Assembly (NCBI GenBank): GCA_023392575.1
Contig: JAEVYV010000350.1
Coordinates: 1 to 6,617, forward strand
Source of the DNA: Bacteroidota bacterium
Lineage (GTDB): Bacteria > Bacteroidota > Bacteroidia > Chitinophagales > Chitinophagaceae
Length of the DNA stretch: 6,617 nt
Reading direction: 5' to 3'
The position numbers and the translations under genes are program-made. This document shows positions 1 to 6,249 of the stretch, piece by piece. Positions within the stretch are counted from its first letter, which is position 1. The number at the start of each line of letters is the position of its first letter. Under the pieces are notes generated by a model. The model searched no databases, was not told the origin of the DNA, and saw only the letters and a list, made by a program, of their open reading frames with translations.

Positions 1-533
1 GAATGGTACACAAATGGCGGAGCCAGGAAATGGCCATTGTTGTGGGAACAAACACGGCCCTGTATGATGACCCGCAGTTAACCACCCGCTTGTGGCCGGG
101 TAAAAATCCAATTCGCATAGTGGTCGATCGGGACTTGCGCCTTCCTTTGTCGCTAAAAGTGTTTGACGGCAGCGTTCCAACCATTGTGTTCAACACCCAA
201 CGCCATTCGCTTGAAGCGGAAAGGTTTTCCGTGCCGAATGGCGTGCACTATTACCAGGTAACAGAAGACGTCAGCCTGGTTCAGCAAATGCTGCATGCCT
301 TGTACCGCATGAACATTCAGTCCCTTTTTGTTGAAGGCGGAGCCTATCTGCTTCAATCCTTTATTGATGAAGAAGTGTGGGACGAAGCCCGGATCATCAC
401 CAACGAGCAATTGATTGTTGCGGACGGTGGCCTGGCGGCCCCGGTTCTTCGGCACCATCTGCCGGTGCATGCGGAGCAGTTTTTTTCTGATGCCGTGCGC
501 ATCTATCATCCCCTCAACTCCTCAACTTTTTAG
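1..533 (+). CDS. ribD: RibD, C-terminal reductase domain (5' end cut by window edge)
   Basis: This is the reductase part of the bifunctional riboflavin enzyme RibD. It reduces the ribosyl group of 5-amino-6-(ribosylamino)uracil 5'-phosphate with NADPH, the step after deamination, in the cytoplasm. The frame is open at the window edge (bases 1-2 finish a codon), so the ATG at base 3 is internal: a full RibD is about 340-360 residues and only 176 are visible. Counting from that ATG, VHKWRSQE (2-9) and VGTNT with DDPQLTTR (14-29) match the start of the reductase fold, NPIRIVVDRDLRLP (35-48) its central strand, and VEGG (110-113) the conserved glycine-rich ligand-binding loop. The N-terminal zinc deaminase domain lies outside the window. 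The stop at 531-533 is 2 bases before the next gene's start, so the two are probably co-transcribed. No frameshift or missing reductase motif is seen in the visible part. Confidence 0.93.
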   Translation, partial: MVHKWRSQEMAIVVGTNTALYDDPQLTTRLWPGKNPIRIVVDRDLRLPLSLKVFDGSVPTIVFNTQRHSLEAERFSVPNGVHYYQVTEDVSLVQQMLHALYRMNIQSLFVEGGAYLLQSFIDEEVWDEARIITNEQLIVADGGLAAPVLRHHLPVHAEQFFSDAVRIYHPLNSSTF

Positions 534-535
534 CC

Positions 536-1411
536 TTGCTTTATTTCATTGGTTCCATAGTATTGACCTCTTATCTTACCTTGTCATTTAAAATGGTGGC
601 CCGTTTTGGTATTCCCACCTTTCAGGCCATTGTGTTTAATTACCTCATCTGCGTCGTTACCGGCTGCCTGGTGAATGGAGCAGTGCCGGTTGAGGCGGTG
701 CAAACGCCCTGGTTTGTGTGGGGGCTAGCAGCGGGTTGCATTTTTATCAGCTTGTTCAATATCATTGGCATCACCACCCAAAAAATGGGAGTGGCGGTGG
801 CTTCCGTAGCCAATAAATTATCCTTGGTCATTCCATTCCTGTTTTCCATTTATTTATATAACGAAGGAGTTACGGGGGTTAAGGTTGTTGGGATTGTGAT
901 GGCTCTGGCCGCTGTGGTGCTTACCTGTTGGCCGCTGCCCAACCAGGAAACCGCTGCGCACAAACGTGTAAAAAGAATTCTTTACCTGCTACCGGCGGTT
1001 ATATTTGTTGCCAGCGGCTTTTTGGACACGCTGCTGAAATACGTGGAGCAGGCTTTTTTAAACGAAGCCAATACCAATGCTTTTTTTATAGTAGCTTTTG
1101 CCACAGCGGCAAGCCTGGGCGTTGTATTGCTGGCAGCCTTGCTTTTGAGCAAAAGAATGCCGTTTGATGTGCGCAGCATTCCGGCGGGCATTGCCATTGG
1201 GGTGCCCAATTATTTTTCCATTTGGTTTTTTATAAAAATGCTGAAGCAATACCAGGGCAACAGTTCGGCGGTCATTCCCATCAACAACATTGGTATTGTA
1301 TTGTTTAGTTCCGTTATGGCCTGGCTGCTTTTTCGGGAACGGTTGGGCGTCATTAACTGGACGGGCATTTTGCTGGCCGTAGCGGCCATTGCGTTAATTG
1401 CATTTGGATAA
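536..1411 (+). CDS. EamA/DMT-family inner-membrane transporter
   Basis: This is a 291-residue, very hydrophobic protein with about ten predicted membrane helices in two similar halves, the usual size and layout of drug/metabolite transporters of the EamA type. The first half runs to about residue 133 and ends after VGIVMALAAVVLTCWP. A basic, charged linker follows (about 134-147), then the second half from ILYLLPAVIFVASGF. The ending LFRERLGVINWTGILLAV is the typical last-helix region of EamA repeats, with a conserved glutamate (in FRERLG). The start is taken as TTG at 536: the frame has a stop at 488-490, there is no ATG or GTG between, and the first internal ATG (593) would remove helix 1. 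There is no Shine-Dalgarno sequence, and the 2-base gap from ribD suggests translational coupling. The substrate cannot be told from sequence; an amino-acid, nucleobase or metabolite exporter is possible. Confidence 0.85.
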   Translation: MLYFIGSIVLTSYLTLSFKMVARFGIPTFQAIVFNYLICVVTGCLVNGAVPVEAVQTPWFVWGLAAGCIFISLFNIIGITTQKMGVAVASVANKLSLVIPFLFSIYLYNEGVTGVKVVGIVMALAAVVLTCWPLPNQETAAHKRVKRILYLLPAVIFVASGFLDTLLKYVEQAFLNEANTNAFFIVAFATAASLGVVLLAALLLSKRMPFDVRSIPAGIAIGVPNYFSIWFFIKMLKQYQGNSSAVIPINNIGIVLFSSVMAWLLFRERLGVINWTGILLAVAAIALIAFG

Positions 1412-1429
1412 CAGAATTAAGAAAACGAA

Positions 1430-2026
1430 ATGAATTATTATAACACAATTGAAAAACCTTCTTTCGCTGAGTACAAAGACCGGGGGAGCCGGTTTCTGGC
1501 TTATGCTTTTCCCATACAGTCAACCGATGATTTTAAGAAACGTTTAAAGGAACTAAAGGAAGAACACCCCAAGGCCGTACATCATTGCTTTGCCTATCGC
1601 ATTGGAACGGATGGAAACAACTTCAGAGCGGGGGATGATGGGGAGCCATCCGGTTCGGCAGGCAAGCCCATACTGGGACAGATTGATAGTAAGGAACTCT
1701 CCAATGTAGCCGTGGTGGTGGTGCGTTATTTTGGCGGTACCTTGCTGGGAGTACCGGGATTGATCAATGCGTACAAAACCGTTACCTCCCTGGCCCTGCA
1801 ACTAACCCCCATAGCGCAAAAGGCTGTGCTGGTTCAGTATGAACTGGAGTTTGATTACACCCTGATGAATGAAATAATGATGGTGGTGAAAAGATTCGGC
1901 TGTACCATAGTGAAGAACGAAGCGCAGCTTTTTTGCCGAATGCTCATTGGCATACCCAAGGAAAGCCTGGAAGACTGCCTGAATAAACTGGCGGATATCT
2001 ACGGCGTTGAAGTAAAAAAAGCCTGA
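1430..2026 (+). CDS. yigZ: YigZ/IMPACT (UPF0029) family protein
   Basis: This is a 198-residue cytoplasmic protein of the YigZ/IMPACT family, full length for the family. The N-terminal UPF0029 domain (about residues 15-125) carries the diagnostic stretches HHCFAYRIG (51-59), RAGDDGEPSGSAGKP (66-80) and VVVVRYFGGTLLGVPG (95-110). A ferredoxin-like C-terminal domain (DUF1949 type) fills about 133-195. YigZ proteins are widespread and poorly characterised; eukaryotic IMPACT binds GCN1 and regulates translation control, and the bacterial role is often guessed to involve nucleic acid or ribosomes. The ATG at 1430 lies 18 bases after the transporter stop, with an A-rich leader (aagaaaacgaa) and no strong ribosome-binding site, as is common in Bacteroidota. 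It probably shares a transcript with ribD and the EamA gene. The family call is secure and the function is unknown. Confidence 0.93.
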   Translation: MNYYNTIEKPSFAEYKDRGSRFLAYAFPIQSTDDFKKRLKELKEEHPKAVHHCFAYRIGTDGNNFRAGDDGEPSGSAGKPILGQIDSKELSNVAVVVVRYFGGTLLGVPGLINAYKTVTSLALQLTPIAQKAVLVQYELEFDYTLMNEIMMVVKRFGCTIVKNEAQLFCRMLIGIPKESLEDCLNKLADIYGVEVKKA

Positions 2027-2128
2027 TGCAACCGTTCCTATCGTTTGTCGTGTCAGCTCACTATTGGCACCAGTACAAATTTATTTGCTCGTACATTACT
2101 ATTTTGTGAGTTGATAAATCAAACAAGC

Positions 2129-2983
2129 ATGAAACTGATTCGATTCAGGGAAAATGGAATAGAAAAACCAGGGATCCTTGCAAACGATAAATACTATGAT
2201 GTTTCGGCCTTGGGGGAAGATTATAACGAAACCTTTTTTGAAACCGGTGGCCTTGCCCGGCTGCAACAGTTTGTGCATGCCCATCAGGCACAATTAAAAG
2301 AAGTGCCCAAAGAAAGTCCGCTGGCGGCTCCCTTTCAACGGCCCTCAAAAATCGTTTGCATCGGGTTGAACTATGCCGATCATGCAAAGGAAACCGGAGC
2401 GCCACCGCCGCCGGAGCCGGTACTCTTTTTCAAGTCCACAACCGCTTTATGCGGGCCCAACGATCATTTGGTGATCCCCAGAAATTCAAAAAAAACCGAT
2501 TGGGAGGTAGAGCTGGCTTTGGTGATTGGGAAAAAAGCCTCTTATGTTTCAGAGGAAGAAGCCCTGAATTACGTGGCAGGCTATTGCCTGCACAACGATG
2601 TCAGCGAACGGGAATTCCAGATGGAAAGAAACGGCACCTGGGACAAAGGAAAGGGCTGCGACACGTTTGCCCCGATGGGCCCTTTTTTGGCCACCAAAGA
2701 TGAAATTAAAGACGTCAACAACCTGCGCCTCTGGTTGAGCGTGAACGGAAAAACGATGCAGGACGGGAACACCGCCGATCTCATTTTCCAAATTCCTTTT
2801 TTGATTTCTTACGTCAGCCAGTTTATGACCTTGCTGCCCGGCGATGTGATCTCCACCGGCACACCGGCAGGCGTAGGCCTGGGAATGAATCCCCAGGTTT
2901 ATTTAAAGCCCGGCGATGTGGTGGAATGGGGCATTGATGGCTTGGGAACGGCCCGGCAAAACGTTGTGGCTTATGCACCCTGA
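2129..2983 (+). CDS. Fumarylacetoacetate hydrolase-fold enzyme, probable 2,4-diketo-3-deoxy-L-fuconate hydrolase
   Basis: This is a 284-residue FAH-superfamily enzyme. It has a small N-terminal domain (1-70) and the FAH core from about 73 to the end. The core shows GLNYADHAKE (79-88) with the conserved histidine H85; the metal ligands E126 and E128 in DWEVELA and D157 in HNDVSERE; WDKGKGCDTFAPMGP (171-185); and GDVISTGTPAGVGLGM (238-253). It resembles the 2,4-diketo-3-deoxy-L-fuconate hydrolases of the non-phosphorylative L-fucose route (as in Xanthomonas), which split the substrate into pyruvate and L-lactate. Related family members are annotated as ureidoglycolate lyase or acylpyruvase, so the substrate is inferred. 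The frame is open from 2045, but the 28 extra residues have no family resemblance, and MKLIRF at 2129 is the usual family start. A dehydrogenase remnant and a sugar symporter follow and support a role in deoxysugar breakdown. All catalytic residues are present. Confidence 0.92.
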   Translation: MKLIRFRENGIEKPGILANDKYYDVSALGEDYNETFFETGGLARLQQFVHAHQAQLKEVPKESPLAAPFQRPSKIVCIGLNYADHAKETGAPPPPEPVLFFKSTTALCGPNDHLVIPRNSKKTDWEVELALVIGKKASYVSEEEALNYVAGYCLHNDVSEREFQMERNGTWDKGKGCDTFAPMGPFLATKDEIKDVNNLRLWLSVNGKTMQDGNTADLIFQIPFLISYVSQFMTLLPGDVISTGTPAGVGLGMNPQVYLKPGDVVEWGIDGLGTARQNVVAYAP

Positions 2984-3018
2984 CGGCCCCAGCACGTTGG
3001 GCAGTTTGATTGGATAAG

Positions 3019-3157
3019 AGGAGGGAGAGCCGGATGATGACATTGGAAGAAGTTGTCAATGCCGTAGCCTTTTTATTGTCGGACCTATCCGGTCAGGCAT
3101 CCGTGCAGACGGAGGCAATGACACCTGGACAGGGCTTGGGTTGCGCAAAATTATTAA
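3019..3157 (+). pseudogene. Decayed C-terminal end of an SDR dehydrogenase, L-fucose dehydrogenase-like
   Basis: Only the last roughly 45 codons of a short-chain dehydrogenase remain, spread over three reading frames. Frame A (from 3031) reads RMMTLEEVVNAVAFLLSD, the typical SDR segment before the last strand. A second frame supplies IRADGG at 3099-3116, and a third supplies HLDRA at 3122-3136, ending at TAA 3155-3157. Joined, these give the ending R-M-T-T-x-E-E ... VDGGY-x-HLDRA known from L-fucose dehydrogenases of the Burkholderia type. The cofactor-binding Rossmann motif and the Ser-Tyr-Lys catalytic part (about 200 residues) are absent, since only about 35 bases separate this from the hydrolase stop. 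An open frame (3010-3234) spans the region and has AGGAGG 9 bases before an ATG at 3034, but its second half shows no resemblance to anything recognised. A small expressed protein is therefore possible but unlikely. The SDR family assignment is firm; the fucose specificity rests on HLDRA. Confidence 0.72.
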
Positions 3158-3266
3158 TCATCCAAATGGATGGTTTGAAACCAACAGGCCTTGAAAAAGG
3201 GTTCGGGGATTTTTTTATCTTCATAATAGCTTAAAATCACCCCATCCTCAAACCTCAATTTTCGTT

Positions 3267-4961
3267 ATGCTGAAAACAGCCGACCTTATTGTTTTTTTGA
3301 TCTACTTTATCCTGGTGGCTTCCTACGGGATCTGGATCTACAGAAGGAAAAAACACATTAAAGAAACCTCCGTCGATTTTTTCCTGGCCGAAGGATCGCT
3401 CACCTGGTGGGCTATCGGGGCCTCACTGATTGCTTCCAATATTTCGGCGGAGCAATTCATCGGCATGTCGGGCAGTGGCTTCAAATTGGGTTTGGCCATT
3501 GCCGCTTATGAATGGCTGGCGGCGGCCTCTCTGATCATTGTGGCCGTGTTTTTCATGCCCATTTATTTAAAGAACCGCATTTTCACCATGCCGCAGTTTT
3601 TAAAAACACGGTATAATGAAACAGTGGCCTTGATCATGGCCATCTTCTGGCTGTTTTTGTACGTGACGGTAAACCTTACTTCCATATTGTATCTGGGAGC
3701 CATTGCCATTAATAACCTGGCCGGTGGGGCCCATTTTCATTTGGTCATGATCGGGCTGGCCGTTTTTGCCCTCATCATCACGCTGGGTGGGATGAAGGTG
3801 ATCGGCTACACCGATGTGATCCAGGTGGCAGTTTTAATCATCGGCGGATTTGTTACCAGCTACATTGCCCTTACGCTGGTATCGGACCATTTTGGGTATG
3901 GAAAAAACTTATTGGCCGGGTTTAATGCCCTGTTGGAAAAAGCCCCCGGGCACTTTCACATGATCTTTGAAAAGCCTAAGGAAGGCGCTGCCCCCGAGCA
4001 TGTTTCGAATTACCTGGATCTACCGGGTGTTTCCATGCTGATTGCCGGCATGTGGATCGCCAATTTGAATTACTGGGGGTGTAATCAATACATTACCCAA
4101 CGGGCTTTGGGGGCGGATTTAAAAACAGCCCGAACGGGAATTTTGTTTGCTGCTTTTTTAAAGTTGCTGATGCCGCTGATTGTGGTGTTGCCCGGCATCG
4201 CGGCGTATGTTTTATACCAAAACGGGGCCTTGCAGCAGGAGATGTTGACGAACGGCCAGTTGCGGTCGGATAATGCCTATTCGGCCATCCTTACGTTTTT
4301 GCCTACCGGTTTAAAGGGCTTGTCGGTGGCGGCTTTAACGGCGGCCATCGTGGCCTCGCTGGCCGGAAAGGCCAACAGCATCTCCACTATTTACACACTG
4401 GATATCTACAAAAAATACATCAAAAAAGATGCTCCCGATAATCGATTGGTGTGGATCGGAAGAGTGGCCGTTATTGTTTCGCTGGTCATCGCCATCATCG
4501 TCAACTGGAAAGACACCCTGGGCATAGGCGGGGAAGGCGGGTTCATCTTCATTCAAAAATATACCGGTTATATTTCTCCGGCCATTTTTGCGGTGTTCCT
4601 GCTTGGATTTTTCTGGAAAGGGGCCACCGCCCGGGCGGCCATAGCCGGCATTGTGGGCGGAGTGGCCTTAATGGTTCTTTTCGACAAGTTCTTACCGGGA
4701 ATATATCCGGAAACGCCCTTGTATACCGCTTTTTTGAACGCCCAGGGGGTGTATGAAATTCCCTTCCTGGTCAGCATGGGCTGGGTATTTTTCTTTACGG
4801 TGGTTTTGATGGTTGTCATCAGCCTGCTGGACAAGGAAGGGCGTAGAAACGTAGATGCGCTGAACGTAGATGCCCGTATGTTCCGCGTAACGCCGGGAGT
4901 GCTCACCATGATCATCATCATCCTTGGCATTTTGCTGGCACTTTATATCCGGTTCTGGTAG
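3267..4961 (+). CDS. SGLT-type sodium/sugar symporter (SSS family)
   Basis: This is a 564-residue inner-membrane protein of the solute:sodium symporter family, full length and with about 14 predicted helices. It is strikingly like the Vibrio sodium/galactose transporter vSGLT. Shared segments include NISAEQFIGMSGSG (58-71), YEW (81-83), FLYVTVNLTS (130-139), TDVIQV (182-187), APGHFHMIF (226-234), the NYWGCNQY gate (268-275), AAFLKL (295-300), STIYTLDIYKKYI (373-385) and IQKYTG (429-434). By alignment to vSGLT from memory, the sugar contacts Q63, E82, N266, K299 and Q430 and the gate Y269 are kept. Two positions differ: A85 where vSGLT has Ser91, and A363 where it has sodium-site Ser364, while S364 (vSGLT Ser365) is kept. 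It would bring in a sugar with sodium; the neighbouring hydrolase and dehydrogenase remnant hint at L-fucose or a similar sugar. No promoter or Shine-Dalgarno sequence was recognised in 3158-3266, and a terminator follows. Confidence 0.94.
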   Translation: MLKTADLIVFLIYFILVASYGIWIYRRKKHIKETSVDFFLAEGSLTWWAIGASLIASNISAEQFIGMSGSGFKLGLAIAAYEWLAAASLIIVAVFFMPIYLKNRIFTMPQFLKTRYNETVALIMAIFWLFLYVTVNLTSILYLGAIAINNLAGGAHFHLVMIGLAVFALIITLGGMKVIGYTDVIQVAVLIIGGFVTSYIALTLVSDHFGYGKNLLAGFNALLEKAPGHFHMIFEKPKEGAAPEHVSNYLDLPGVSMLIAGMWIANLNYWGCNQYITQRALGADLKTARTGILFAAFLKLLMPLIVVLPGIAAYVLYQNGALQQEMLTNGQLRSDNAYSAILTFLPTGLKGLSVAALTAAIVASLAGKANSISTIYTLDIYKKYIKKDAPDNRLVWIGRVAVIVSLVIAIIVNWKDTLGIGGEGGFIFIQKYTGYISPAIFAVFLLGFFWKGATARAAIAGIVGGVALMVLFDKFLPGIYPETPLYTAFLNAQGVYEIPFLVSMGWVFFFTVVLMVVISLLDKEGRRNVDALNVDARMFRVTPGVLTMIIIILGILLALYIRFW

Positions 4962-4980
4962 CACGGGTTGCGGATCGAAC

Positions 4981-5015
4981 AAAAAATCCCTATCGGTACC
5001 GGTAGGGATTTTTTT
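4981..5015. terminator. Intrinsic terminator after the symporter gene
   Basis: This is a near-perfect inverted repeat: A6-TCCCTA-T-CGGTACCG-G-TAGGGA-T7. The stem has one T-G wobble near the top, a GC-rich core, and an A-run and T-run that pair at the base. It starts 20 bases after the symporter stop. The T-run follows the hairpin on the plus strand, and the A-run gives the same on the minus strand, so it could work in both directions. It marks the end of the symporter transcript, so the downstream cys genes would need their own promoter. Confidence 0.85.
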
Positions 5016-5061
5016 ATGGCTGTGCGTGGCGAAGAGCCAGACATGCTATCCCTTTCTGTAC

Positions 5062-5397
5062 GCTGGGCAAAGTGTGGTGCTTCATTTGCAGGAGAACATA
5101 AAAGTAAGCCGCAGAAACATGCTGATAAAACCGACAGAACAACCCCAACTGGCAAATAAGTTTGCTGTGCTGATGTGCTGGATGAACAACCGGCAACTTT
5201 TTGACGGTAACAAATACGTACTCCGGCACGGCAGTAGAATAAAAGCGATTGGAAAGCAAAGGGAATCTGGTAAAGTCACTATAAAAACGGCAGAGCCTTT
5301 GTTGTTTGATTCGTATCCCCAACTCTTAACAAATGAAGTCGTCCTACTCATCGATCAAACCCGTCACCTGACTATGGGCACCTGCCCGATTTTGTAA
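5062..5397 (+). pseudogene. cysN: C-terminal remnant of cysN (sulfate adenylyltransferase subunit 1)
   Basis: CysN is the GTPase subunit that, with CysD, activates sulfate to adenylyl sulfate. Only its C-terminal beta-barrel part is left. The translation AGQSVVLHLQENIKVSRRN (5062-5118) matches the CysN stretch that normally reads AGQSV-LxLxDDIDISRGD. It is followed by MLIKPTEQP, then VLMCWMNNRQL, KYVLRHGS, and KVTIKTAEPLLFDSY near 5272-5316. The ending VLLIDQTRHLTMG corresponds to the usual ILIDExTNxTVGAGM. The GTP-binding domain and roughly 300 residues are missing. About 30 residues also seem deleted inside the remnant, between KAI and GKV (near 5248-5270), where CysN usually has a DVNTLE and LNEI segment. 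The invariant SRG is SRR. The frame is open to TAA 5395-5397 and could in principle be read from ATG 5119. It ends 11 bases before cysE, where an intact cysDN would be expected. Bases 5016-5061, between the terminator and this remnant, show nothing recognisable. Confidence 0.82.
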
Positions 5398-5408
5398 AAC
5401 CATTTTTT

Positions 5409-6239
5409 ATGAGCGAAGCAATTTTTATTAACGAACTGGTAAACAACAAACTGAAAACAGCACAGAAATTTCCGGACAAAGCCATTGCCGAGCTTTTTGT
5501 GGATGATGTTTTTCGCTTTCTTTTTATTGGAAGCGTCAATGACATAACCCATGCTGTGATATTGGAAAAACACCGGCAGTTGAAAATTGCATTTGCTTCC
5601 CTGGTTTCTCAAACGGAAAAACAAGAAGCCGCGGTTAAAAAACATACGGCTGATTTTTTTTATCAGCTTCCCTTGATTTATAAGGCCTTGCTGCTGGACG
5701 CCGAGGCGATCTTAAATTTTGATCCGGCCGCGCAAAATTTATCGGAAGTAGTTGTGGCTTACCCCGGCTTTTATGCCACGGCAATCCACCGTTTGGCGCA
5801 TCAGTTGTGGGGGCAGGGAATTAAATTATTGCCGAGGTTGTTCAGCGAACATGCCCACAGTAAAACCGGCATTGACATTCATCCCGCCGCCCAAATTGGA
5901 TCGGCCTTTGCCATTGATCACGGAACGGGAATTGTTATTGGCGAAACAACGGTTATCGGCAATCATGTTAAAATCTACCAGGGCGTAACCCTGGGCGCTT
6001 TGAACGTTGTCAAGTCGCAGGCAACCACCAAACGGCATCCCACCATTGAAGACGAAGTGGTGATTTATTCCGGCGCCACCATACTGGGCGGCGATACGGT
6101 AATTGGCAAGGGCAGCATTATCGGCGGCAATGTCTGGCTAACCCATGGCGTGCCTTCCAATTCGGTTGTGTACCACAAAAGCGAAATAAAAATAAAAGAC
6201 AAAGACCCTTTTCCTGAACCACTCAATTTCATCATTTAA
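5409..6239 (+). CDS. cysE: Serine O-acetyltransferase (CysE/EpsC family)
   Basis: This enzyme transfers acetyl from acetyl-CoA to L-serine to make O-acetylserine, the first step of cysteine synthesis, in the cytoplasm. It has 276 residues: a helical N-terminal domain (about 1-145) and a left-handed beta-helix of hexapeptide repeats (about 154-255). The catalytic and binding residues match E. coli CysE: D156 in GIDIHPAAQIG, H171 in AIDHGTGIVIGET, and H210 in KRHPTIEDEV. GVTLGAL (192-198) precedes the loop. The AYPGFYATAIHRLAHQLW stretch (117-134) is typical of EpsC-type enzymes. The protein ends FPEPLNFII, and a C-terminal isoleucine is what CysE uses to dock into the cysteine synthase active site. 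The ATG at 5409 follows the cysN remnant by 11 bases without a Shine-Dalgarno sequence. A cysteine synthase gene begins 10 bases downstream, so the two almost certainly form an operon. Feedback inhibition by cysteine is usual in the family. Confidence 0.96.
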   Translation: MSEAIFINELVNNKLKTAQKFPDKAIAELFVDDVFRFLFIGSVNDITHAVILEKHRQLKIAFASLVSQTEKQEAAVKKHTADFFYQLPLIYKALLLDAEAILNFDPAAQNLSEVVVAYPGFYATAIHRLAHQLWGQGIKLLPRLFSEHAHSKTGIDIHPAAQIGSAFAIDHGTGIVIGETTVIGNHVKIYQGVTLGALNVVKSQATTKRHPTIEDEVVIYSGATILGGDTVIGKGSIIGGNVWLTHGVPSNSVVYHKSEIKIKDKDPFPEPLNFII

Positions 6240-6249
6240 AATAAAAAAC

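Noticed and set aside
2084..2106. Possible Bacteroidota promoter (TTTG at 2084-2087 and TATTTTG at 2100-2106) before the FAH gene
   Set aside because: The spacer is about 12 bases where about 19-21 is expected and the -7 element is one base short, so it is not supported.
2045..2128. N-terminal extension of the FAH-family protein (28 codons upstream of the ATG at 2129)
   Set aside because: The extension does not resemble the family, whereas MKLIRF at 2129 is the normal start; the extra codons are just open frame in the intergenic region.
3191..3223. Possible promoter before the symporter (TTG at 3191 and TATCTTCA at 3216)
   Set aside because: The -7 element lacks the conserved TTTG ending and the spacer is 22 bases, so the match is too weak to call.
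3010..3234. A 74-residue open frame with AGGAGG upstream of ATG 3034, as a real small gene
   Set aside because: Its first half is an SDR C-terminal segment and the SDR signal then leaves the frame, so decay explains it better than a small protein. The AGGAGG carries little weight because neighbouring genes lack Shine-Dalgarno sequences.
4335..4982. Minus-strand open frames opposite the symporter 3' half
   Set aside because: They are shadows of the coding strand: their translations show no recognisable domain and overlap strongly conserved plus-strand sequence.
4968..5159. Open frame MRIEQKIPIGTGRDFF... starting inside the terminator
   Set aside because: It runs through the terminator hairpin and out of frame over the cysN remnant; no family resemblance is seen.
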